Position numbers and translations under genes: made by a program. From JABDGC01 sp964466595 (GTDB lineage: Bacteria; Pseudomonadota; Gammaproteobacteria; DSM-16500), in the NCBI GenBank assembly GCA_964466595.1, contig CAYXNR010000082.1, positions 1-5,782 on the forward strand: 5,782 nt of DNA, read 5' to 3'. Shown here piece by piece: positions 1 to 4,791 of this stretch. Under the pieces are notes generated by a model. That model was not told the origin of the DNA and ran no database searches. It worked only from the letters and a program-made list of their open reading frames with translations. How positions within the stretch are numbered: position 1 is the first letter of the stretch; every line of letters starts with the position of its first letter.

Positions 1-34
1 CTTATTGATTTTTAATCCCCTTATGAGGGGAGCG

Positions 35-57
35 TTCAGGCTCAGGGCGAACGGGGT
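35..57. repeat. Decayed copy of CTCAGGG(C/T)GAACGG dispersed repeat
   Basis: CTCAGGGCGAACGGGG at 41-56 matches CTCAGGGTGAACGGGT at 81-96, differing at two bases. The left half of the element (the TTCGACAAG arm) is missing; TTCAGG precedes CTCAGGG directly. This looks like an internally deleted copy that has lost its hairpin. Confidence 0.6.
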
Positions 58-65
58 TATAAAGC

Positions 66-96
66 TCACCCTTCGACAAGCTCAGGGTGAACGGGT
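66..96. repeat. CCCTTCGACAAGCTCAGGGTGAACGG-type palindromic repeat
   Basis: TCACCCT (66-72) pairs with AGGGTGA (84-90) around an 11-nt loop, giving a perfect 7-bp stem. From general familiarity, sequences of the form CCCTTCGACAAGCTCAGGGTGAACGG are short interspersed palindromes in many proteobacterial genomes. This copy keeps the consensus form. It has no T-run and so is not a convincing intrinsic terminator. Confidence 0.7.
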
Positions 97-119
97 TTAT
101 ATGAACGGGTTTATATGAA
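88..119. repeat. 14-bp direct tandem duplication
   Basis: TGAACGGGTTTATA occurs at 88-101 and again, identical and immediately adjacent, at 102-115, followed by a partial third unit TGAA (116-119). The duplication starts within the right end of the palindromic repeat, so it probably arose by slippage at the element edge. Confidence 0.8.
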
Positions 120-121
120 TA

Positions 122-178
122 ATGAATTAAATAATTTATTGATGCAACATCTTATGGGGTAGTTCACCCTTAATTCAT
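122..178. repeat. Inverted repeat pair and fragment of the same element
   Basis: ATGAATTAA (122-130) is the exact reverse complement of TTAATTCAT (170-178). The adjoining GTTCACCCT (162-170) is the exact reverse complement of AGGGTGAAC (84-92). An inverted, truncated copy of the dispersed repeat therefore lies 70 bp from the main copy. A long, weak stem-loop is possible, but no regulatory role is evident. Confidence 0.5.
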
Positions 179-247
179 CAACGAATTATGTAACCTATAC
201 AGCAAGGCCGGGGTTTTTCAAAGATGCGGGTAATGATATGGGCTAGA

Positions 248-307
248 CTCAGGATGACAAGGCTTCGTTCAGAATAACAAGGCTGCTCTCAGGATCAGCA
301 GTCTCAA
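248..307. repeat. Three degenerate 20-bp tandem units overlapping the 3' end of ttcA
   Basis: Three units start at 248, 268 and 288, each beginning (C/T)TCAG: CTCAGGATGACAAGGCTTCG, TTCAGAATAACAAGGCTGCT and CTCAGGATCAGCAGTCTCAA. Read on the minus strand they contain the TCATCCTGAG-type motif common in dispersed proteobacterial repeats. They supply the last ~18 codons and the stop codon of ttcA. Confidence 0.65.
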
Positions 308-1100
308 GCTTTTCATCATACTTCGCTAAACCCGCTTCAAGATTTTTAAAGTCTCGTAAATTTTTATCCATTAACTGACTCGCTCGTACATGAGCGAGCG
401 CATGCAGCATATTACTGGGCACTTTGGGATTGTCTTCTGCTAAGCTGTCAATTAACAATTTCATTTTTTGACGCACAAGATTTTCTTGAGAACCACAAAG
501 ATTACAAGGAATAATGGGGAAAGCCTGTTCTTTCGCATACTGGATAATATCGGCTTCCTGACAATACACTAGCGGTCGAATAACGATATGACGTCGATCG
601 TCTGTTAATAACTTAGGCGGCATGGAGCGGATATCACCGGAATAGCAGATGGACATCAAGAGAGTTCTAATTAAATCATCTCGATGATGACCCAGGGCAA
701 TTTTACTAAAGCCATGGTCTTCTGCATAATTATAAATAATACCTCGCCGCAGACGTGAGCATAAGGAACAATAGGTTTGTCCTTCGGGTATTTTTTCTTT
801 AACAATGGAATAGGTATCTTGTCGTAAAATTTCATAGGGGATTTGATGCTGCTGCAGCCAGGCACGCAGACCTTCATCATTCCAGCCGGGTTGGGCTTGA
901 TCGAGCGTAAAAGCAAAGAGTTTAAAATCTAAATCAGCTCTTTTTTGCAAAAGACTCAAGATTTTGAGCATGGTATAGGAATCTTTGCCTCCTGAGAGAC
1001 AAACCATGATCTCATCCCCGTCTTGAATCATATTGAATTCAGAAAGGGCTTTACCTGTATAGTGAAGTAATTTTTTTTCAATCGCTGAAGGTTTAGTCAA
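249..1100 (-). CDS. ttcA: tRNA 2-thiocytidine(32) synthetase TtcA
   Basis: TtcA is a cytoplasmic ATP-dependent, Fe-S-cluster enzyme that thiolates C32 of certain tRNAs to s2C. The 283-residue product carries the PP-loop SGGKDS (36-41), the CxxC in YCSLCSRLRRG (C111, C114), GHHRDD (138-142) and PCNLCGSQ (198-205). C202 matches the third cluster-ligating cysteine of E. coli TtcA; C111 and C114 match the other two. MPPKL and HIVIRPL are also typical. It is slightly shorter than the 311-residue E. coli protein. The start is TTG at 1100-1098. It is preceded in the same frame by one ATC codon and the stop of the deacetylase gene, so no upstream AUG/GUG start exists, and a start at M24 would cut conserved sequence. 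The Shine-Dalgarno is weak (AGAG, 8-nt spacing), so translation is probably coupled to the upstream gene. Residues ~266-283 are repeat-derived. Confidence 0.96.
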   Translation of the reverse strand: MTKPSAIEKKLLHYTGKALSEFNMIQDGDEIMVCLSGGKDSYTMLKILSLLQKRADLDFKLFAFTLDQAQPGWNDEGLRAWLQQHQIPYEILRQDTYSIVKEKIPEGQTYCSLCSRLRRGIIYNYAEDHGFSKIALGHHRDDLIRTLLMSICYSGDIRSMPPKLLTDDRRHIVIRPLVYCQEADIIQYAKEQAFPIIPCNLCGSQENLVRQKMKLLIDSLAEDNPKVPSNMLHALAHVRASQLMDKNLRDFKNLEAGLAKYDEKLETADPESSLVILNEALSS

Positions 1101-1103
1101 GAT

Positions 1104-1940
1104 CTAAGCTCTGTAAGAAAATTGATGTAATTGTATCCCGAGAGTGTGGCAAGCTCTAGCAAAGTCTTCGCTTGCTAGGTAGTTATATTCCTGAACCCTC
1201 GCGAAAGCGATAGGATCTTTGGAACTTCTCTTCTGCTCCAGCGCCGGATGACACATAATGAGACCTTTATCCTTAATATTTTCTAAAAAATGCTGCAAAA
1301 TGCGGGGATAGGCTACTGCCTCAGAAAAAGAATAAACCCCAGCAAAGTCGGTATTATGTGGAATGGCCTCTTGCTTTAAAAGTTTTTGAAAACCTAAGGC
1401 ACCACAGCAATAAATAAGCTTTTGCTTGAGTGCTGTCCCGAAATCGCGACCTTTGACCATTCTTGCAACAGAACGCAAATAGACTTTTTTATCGCGCAAA
1501 GAACGCTCATATACTTGAAGCAAAGCCTTGCGTACCTGGGGTAATTGATGGATATGCTGATGCCCATCTATAAAATCAGGTAAAAACCCCAGGATAGAAA
1601 TAAAACAGTCCAGCTGAGCCTGGCATTCCGCTTGGAGGACAGCCTCATCTAATTTTCGTAAAAAAGCTTGAGAAATCAGCCGTGATAGAGGAAAAAAGCT
1701 TTCTCCATAGCGCTGTCTATAGGCAAGAGAAATTGGCTTCCCCTCTGTTAAATTAAAATGCAGGCCTAAATCGACCTGAGTTTGAAAAGATTTTAACCAC
1801 TTTGAATGGGTCGGCCAGTGCGGGGCTGTTGTTAAACAACTCACGGCAGAAAGACGTTTCAGCTCTAACAAATTGATAATGCCTTGAGAAACAGAGCTAT
1901 TTAATCCATAATCATCGGCGCAAAGAATAATCTTTTTCAT
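1104..1940 (-). CDS. YdjC/ChbG/HpnK-family carbohydrate deacetylase, NaxD/LgmC-like
   Basis: Predicted metal-dependent N-deacetylase of the YdjC fold. Numbered from the longest ORF start (1967, 287 residues), it shows CADDYG (16-21, the acidic metal site), RLSAVSCLTTAPHWP (38-52), LGLHFNLTEG (67-76), DGHQHIHQLP (134-143, His metal ligands) and MCHP (238-241). These are the family blocks in order, so it should be active. I chose the start at 1940 because MKKIILCADDYGLN is the usual family N-terminus. The alternatives at 1955 and 1967 add 5 or 9 residues and lack a Shine-Dalgarno; the one at 1940 is also weak. It is divergent from an ArnT-type glycosyltransferase and 3 nt upstream of ttcA. Known relatives beside such transferases (NaxD, LgmC) deacetylate undecaprenyl-phosphate-linked N-acetylhexosamine for lipid A decoration, and I infer this role here. 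A chitooligosaccharide (ChbG) or hopanoid (HpnK) role is less supported, as no such genes are seen. Confidence 0.87.
   Translation of the reverse strand: MKKIILCADDYGLNSSVSQGIINLLELKRLSAVSCLTTAPHWPTHSKWLKSFQTQVDLGLHFNLTEGKPISLAYRQRYGESFFPLSRLISQAFLRKLDEAVLQAECQAQLDCFISILGFLPDFIDGHQHIHQLPQVRKALLQVYERSLRDKKVYLRSVARMVKGRDFGTALKQKLIYCCGALGFQKLLKQEAIPHNTDFAGVYSFSEAVAYPRILQHFLENIKDKGLIMCHPALEQKRSSKDPIAFARVQEYNYLASEDFARACHTLGIQLHQFSYRA
1884..1912 (+). promoter_or_regulatory. Candidate sigma70 promoter for the glycosyltransferase gene
   Basis: TTGAGA (1884-1889) and CATAAT (1907-1912) each match the consensus at 5 of 6 positions, with an ideal 17-nt spacer. The site lies inside the 5' coding part of the divergent deacetylase gene and would give a leader of about 55 nt before the ATG at 1974. 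It rests on consensus match only. Confidence 0.4.
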
Positions 1941-1962
1941 AGGTCTTGATTTCATAAAAGAA

Positions 1963-1991
1963 AGCATAAAACAATGACTAGCAACTCACAA
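1963..1991 (-). promoter_or_regulatory. Weak candidate promoter for the deacetylase-ttcA operon
   Basis: On the minus strand, TTGTGA (1991-1986) and TATGCT (1968-1963) are 17 nt apart, each matching 4 of 6 consensus bases. Transcription would begin near 1956, which fits translation from 1940 but not from the ORF start at 1967. The match is modest, so this is only a suggestion. Confidence 0.22.
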
Positions 1992-3743
1992 GAGCGGAAT
2001 CTACTATCCCCCACAAAAAATGCAAGTCCTGCAAAGGAAGTGGCTTGGTTCTGGGATCTTGCCCTCATCGCCGCCTTACTTGCCCTTTTCTATTTTTCTG
2101 GTCTGGGTTCCTATCCTCTTTTTACTCCTGATGAAGGACGCTATTCAGAGGTTGCGCGTGAAATGATTGTCAGTGGGGATTATATTACACCGCGTTTAAA
2201 TGGTGTAGTCTTTCTCGATAAACCTATTCTCTATTATTGGCTACAAGTCAGTAGTATAAAATTATTCGGTTTAGGAGAAGCCGCCTTACGCTTTTGGCCG
2301 GCACTCCTTGGTATCTGGGGTTGTCTCAGTATGTATATCGCCGGCCGTCTCTTGTTTAATCGGCGCACTGGCCTGCTTTCTACTCTCTTGCTTGCGACTA
2401 GCGTACTTTATTATGGCGCCGCGCATTATGCTAATCTTGATTTAGAAGTCGCTGTACTTCTCAGCACAACCCTCTTGTTTTTTCTTTTCGGTTTACAAGC
2501 AACTCAAATTCGACAAAGTCGTCTGTGGATCTATGCCGCCTATTTTTTTGCGGGACTGGCTATCCTCACCAAGGGGCTCATTGGCTTGGCCTTTCCTGTT
2601 CTTATTATCGCTAGCTGGTCTTTATTATTAGGAAAGTTTTGGGAAAATCTTCGCAAATTGCGTCCCTTCTCCGGGCTTTGTCTCATGCTTTTCCTTGTTC
2701 TTCCCTGGTATTTACTTGCCCAACAAGCCAATCCTGAATTTTTTCATTTCTTTTTTATTGTTCAGCAAGTCTCACGCTTTTTATCAACCCAGGACTTTAA
2801 TAATCAAGTAGCCTGGTGGTTTTATTTTCCTATTGTCTTTGCTGGTTTTTTACCCTGGACTCTCTTTCTCTTTACGAGCCTTTACCACAAACTGTGTTTA
2901 ATCTGGAATAATCACAGAGAGCAAGCCACAAATTTATATTTGTTGCTGTGGATTGGCTTAGTTTTTATTTTCTTTTCAATCCCACATTCCAAAACCATTG
3001 GTTATATTCTGCCTATTTTTCCTGCTCTCGCCTTGGTGGTTGCTCATTATCTGGATGAGCATTGGCATACTTTTTTTCATCTTGGTAAAAACAAGTCTGT
3101 TTTACTTTTGATTCTTTCCTTCGGGTTCTTTGCACTCAGCTGTTTTTTGGCTCCTGCTCTGAACTTCTTGGAAATAACACCCGCCCTGCTTCCTTATTTG
3201 AAATATGCCGGCCTCAGTTTTACGCTCACCACAATCATTCTCAGTTATTTTTTCATCAGAAAGAATTTTACTGGTATTTTTGCAAGTATTATTGTGTCCG
3301 CCCTGGTGTTTTTCTTTATTTTAGTACAGAGCGCTCCCCTCCTTAATCAAAATTCAACCAAAGCCTTGGCCTTACAAATTAAAAATATCTTAAGCACTCA
3401 GGATGAAATTGTTACCTTTTATAAATACTTCCAAGACCTTCCGCTTTATTTAGAAAGACGCATTACTATTGTTGCTGATTGGGATGATCCCGGAATTCCC
3501 TATAATGATAACTGGCTACGTGAACTCTGGTATGGCAAATCTTTTCAAGACACACAAGCCTGGCTCATTAATGAAGGCAGTTTTTGGAAACGTTGGAAGA
3601 GTAATAAGCGAGTGTATGTTTTAACTCAGCTCAAATATCTTGAGCTCTTCAAAGAAAAAGCACAAGAGCGTTTTTATCTTGCCGGACAGGATAATGAAAC
3701 TGTCTTAATAAGTAATTTTCCGCTACCAGCGACAGCTTTATAG
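1974..3743 (+). CDS. ArnT-like (GT83/PMT-type) lipid-linked sugar glycosyltransferase
   Basis: Integral inner-membrane glycosyltransferase of the ArnT/PMT_2 superfamily. It is predicted to move a sugar from undecaprenyl phosphate to an acceptor such as lipid A on the periplasmic face. The 589 residues show a short cytoplasmic tail, TM1 (~27-47), then the signature first periplasmic loop: PDEGRYSEVAREM (52-64, acidic pair D53/E54), SGDYITPRLNG and LDKPILYYWL (81-90, conserved K83). About 13 hydrophobic segments follow (near 104, 132, 155, 184, 201, 232, 282, 320, 342, 374, 406 and 432), including LTKGLIGLAFP and HSKTIGYILPIFPALAL. A soluble C-terminal domain spans ~460-589. Length and topology match ArnT (about 550 residues, 13 TMs). 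Only a weak Shine-Dalgarno (AAAGAAAG, 1957-1964) precedes the ATG. The sugar cannot be read from sequence. The deacetylase next door favours an amino sugar (GalN or GlcN, as in FlmK/LgmB) over 4-amino-arabinose. Confidence 0.9.
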   Translation: MTSNSQERNLLSPTKNASPAKEVAWFWDLALIAALLALFYFSGLGSYPLFTPDEGRYSEVAREMIVSGDYITPRLNGVVFLDKPILYYWLQVSSIKLFGLGEAALRFWPALLGIWGCLSMYIAGRLLFNRRTGLLSTLLLATSVLYYGAAHYANLDLEVAVLLSTTLLFFLFGLQATQIRQSRLWIYAAYFFAGLAILTKGLIGLAFPVLIIASWSLLLGKFWENLRKLRPFSGLCLMLFLVLPWYLLAQQANPEFFHFFFIVQQVSRFLSTQDFNNQVAWWFYFPIVFAGFLPWTLFLFTSLYHKLCLIWNNHREQATNLYLLLWIGLVFIFFSIPHSKTIGYILPIFPALALVVAHYLDEHWHTFFHLGKNKSVLLLILSFGFFALSCFLAPALNFLEITPALLPYLKYAGLSFTLTTIILSYFFIRKNFTGIFASIIVSALVFFFILVQSAPLLNQNSTKALALQIKNILSTQDEIVTFYKYFQDLPLYLERRITIVADWDDPGIPYNDNWLRELWYGKSFQDTQAWLINEGSFWKRWKSNKRVYVLTQLKYLELFKEKAQERFYLAGQDNETVLISNFPLPATAL

Positions 3744-3818
3744 CTAATAACAAACTATACCCCTTTGCGCTTGCTCTACAGGGCAGCGTCATAATTTTAT
3801 AACCATTCACGGCCTAGC

Positions 3819-3885
3819 TTAGCAAGCCCCCTCTCCACCCGCGCTTTTTGCAGGAGGATGGGGAGAGGAGGCCTGCTAATTTTTT
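3819..3885 (+). terminator. Rho-independent terminator of the glycosyltransferase gene
   Basis: The arm at 3819-3838 (TTAGCAAGCCCCCTCTCC...) pairs with 3860-3879 (GGGGAGAGG...GCTAA). Blocks TTAGCA, GCC and CCTCTCC are each perfect, separated by single mismatches. T6 (3880-3885) follows at once. The inner part resembles the CCCCTCTCC...GGAGAGG interspersed palindromes of many proteobacteria, so a repeat may have been recruited as terminator. It lies 75 bp past the stop codon. Confidence 0.75.
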
Positions 3886-3886
3886 A

Positions 3887-3914
3887 TTGACTTCTCCTCT
3901 AACAAGGGTAAATT
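3887..3914 (+). promoter_or_regulatory. Candidate promoter for the 242-residue coiled-coil gene
   Basis: TTGACT (3887-3892, 5/6) and TAAATT (3909-3914, 4/6) are 16 nt apart, immediately after the terminator T-run. The predicted leader is about 52 nt. The preceding terminator makes a separate promoter necessary somewhere in 3886-3950, and this is the best match. Confidence 0.4.
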
Positions 3915-3958
3915 AAGAACCATCCTCACACACCATAAGAATTAGGAACTTTCAACAC

Positions 3959-3964
3959 AAGGAG
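3959..3964 (+). promoter_or_regulatory. Strong Shine-Dalgarno fixing the start at 3973
   Basis: AAGGAG lies 8 nt before the ATG at 3973-3975, a near-ideal site. No other gene upstream in the window has one this good. Confidence 0.85.
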
Positions 3965-3972
3965 ATCAAGCT

Positions 3973-4701
3973 ATGTCACGCCCTAAGCTAAAACCTTTGT
4001 TCTCTGCTGCTTATGATGCCTACCTCAGCATTTATCCTCCGGCTTCAAACTTTGATCAACTCGCTAATCATGCCAAATCTTGGGTTGGATATGTTGATAC
4101 CCGTACACATAACCAAAAAATTCTGCATAAGTTAGTAGAGCAAATAGTAGAAAATGGAGACGAGCAAAATCCAAGCTACTTCTTAAGAAGCTTCTTAGAC
4201 TTAAAAGATGAAGGTTATGATCTTCATTTCAACAATCTAAGCAGGATTTTAAAAATTTGCGCTAATCTGGCCTTAGAATTCAGTCAACATATAAAAGAAC
4301 AGCATTTAACAAAAACCTCTTTTAGCTTCTTAAGCGAATTAACGTCCTTAAAAAAGGCACTTCCTAACCATCATTTTTATATTCAACTGGAAAAATTTTT
4401 TGATGAGATGGAAAGTTATAAAGATGAATTAATAAAAACAGAAAATATAAAAAATCTCTCCCATGCACATGCTGTTTATGCGCAAGATCTTGCACAGGAC
4501 TTAATCAAGGACCTTAATCAAGAACTTCAGCTTAGAGCGACGATAGATAAACTCACAACTGAATTAATAAATGAACGTCAACAGCATCAAATTATCAAGG
4601 AAGGGCAGACAACTCAGAACAAAAAAATCGCTAGCTACAATCAATATCGCTTAATCGCTTATATAACCACAAACCAAGACAAGCTTCTCCTGCAACAGTA
4701 G
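3973..4701 (+). CDS. Unrecognised helical/coiled-coil protein, paralogue of the next gene
   Basis: I do not recognise this 242-residue protein. It has no signal peptide, no TM segment and no catalytic motif that I can see. It appears almost wholly helical. The N-terminus has LKPLFSAAYDAY (6-17). The core holds DLKDEGYD (76-83), ILKICANL (92-99) and LEKFFDEMESY (139-149). A charged, coiled-coil-prone stretch runs from ~150 to 210 and includes LTTELINERQQ (194-204). A short tail with SYNQYR (221-226) closes the protein. These elements recur in the same order in the downstream product, with matching spacing in the core (CA block to LxxFF block: 43 against 42 residues). It is therefore a divergent paralogue. 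A solo gene with its own promoter, strong ribosome site and upstream terminator, and no enzymatic motif, is typical of lineage-specific Dot/Icm-type effector candidates, but that is inference. Structural or phage-like coiled-coil roles cannot be excluded. Confidence 0.85.
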   Translation: MSRPKLKPLFSAAYDAYLSIYPPASNFDQLANHAKSWVGYVDTRTHNQKILHKLVEQIVENGDEQNPSYFLRSFLDLKDEGYDLHFNNLSRILKICANLALEFSQHIKEQHLTKTSFSFLSELTSLKKALPNHHFYIQLEKFFDEMESYKDELIKTENIKNLSHAHAVYAQDLAQDLIKDLNQELQLRATIDKLTTELINERQQHQIIKEGQTTQNKKIASYNQYRLIAYITTNQDKLLLQQ

Positions 4702-4729
4702 ACAATCCCTATGCTTGTTCTCTTAAACC

Positions 4730-4758
4730 TTGCTAAGGAAGAATAATTTAACTATATT
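4730..4758 (+). promoter_or_regulatory. Candidate promoter for the 318-residue coiled-coil gene
   Basis: TTGCTA (4730-4735, 4/6) and TATATT (4753-4758, 5/6) are separated by 17 nt in the 90-bp gap between the paralogues. The leader would be about 27 nt. The second gene could thus be transcribed independently of, or as well as, by read-through from the first. No terminator is visible between the two. Confidence 0.45.
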
Positions 4759-4778
4759 GTACCAATCAAAGCTTCTGT

Positions 4779-4784
4779 AAGGAG
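4779..4784 (+). promoter_or_regulatory. Strong Shine-Dalgarno fixing the start at 4792
   Basis: AAGGAG sits 7 nt before the ATG at 4792-4794. The surrounding AAGGAGAT is identical to that before the 3973 gene, consistent with duplication of the gene together with its leader. Confidence 0.85.
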
Positions 4785-4791
4785 ATTTCAT

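Larger units (their letters stand above)
1..248. other. Repeat-rich intergenic region left of ttcA
   Basis: No credible gene lies in this stretch. One frame (about 2-118, +) is open, but it only translates dispersed-repeat sequence. The region holds several short repeats annotated separately: a decayed copy and a fuller copy of a 'CTCAGGG(C/T)GAACGGG' element, a 14-bp tandem duplication, and inverted partners further right. A small hairpin, CCCC-TTATGA-GGGG at 17-30, has no T-run after it on either strand, so I do not call it a terminator. No clear terminator for ttcA is visible. Confidence 0.7.

Noticed and set aside
17..30. CCCC-TTATGA-GGGG hairpin as terminator of ttcA
   Set aside because: The stem is short and neither strand has a T-run on the 3' side.
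2..118. Open + strand frame that could be the end of an upstream gene
   Set aside because: It translates palindromic repeat sequence (peptide like LRQAQGERV, a usual artefact of this element) and shows no protein-like conservation.
248..307. CRISPR array
   Set aside because: The 20-bp units are contiguous with no spacers, and there are no cas genes.
671..916. 81-codon minus-strand ORF
   Set aside because: It lies inside ttcA in another frame, and its sequence has no family features; the TtcA reading is certain.
2540..2731. 63-codon minus-strand ORF
   Set aside because: It is antisense to the membrane-spanning part of the glycosyltransferase, a frequent source of spurious basic peptides.
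3864..3900. Alternative pairing AGAGGAG with CTCCTCT, suggesting an attenuator switch
   Set aside because: The second arm lies after the terminator T-run, so it forms too late to block termination; the match is likely due to purine/pyrimidine bias.
4699..4743. First paralogue being truncated by a premature TAG
   Set aside because: Reading on in frame gives only about 14 codons to the next stop, and other frames do not recover the second paralogue's Ser/Thr-rich tail.
3886..4791. PmrA-type regulatory box (spaced TTAA repeats) before the two paralogues
   Set aside because: TTAA occurs singly in both upstream regions but without the spaced direct-repeat pattern.
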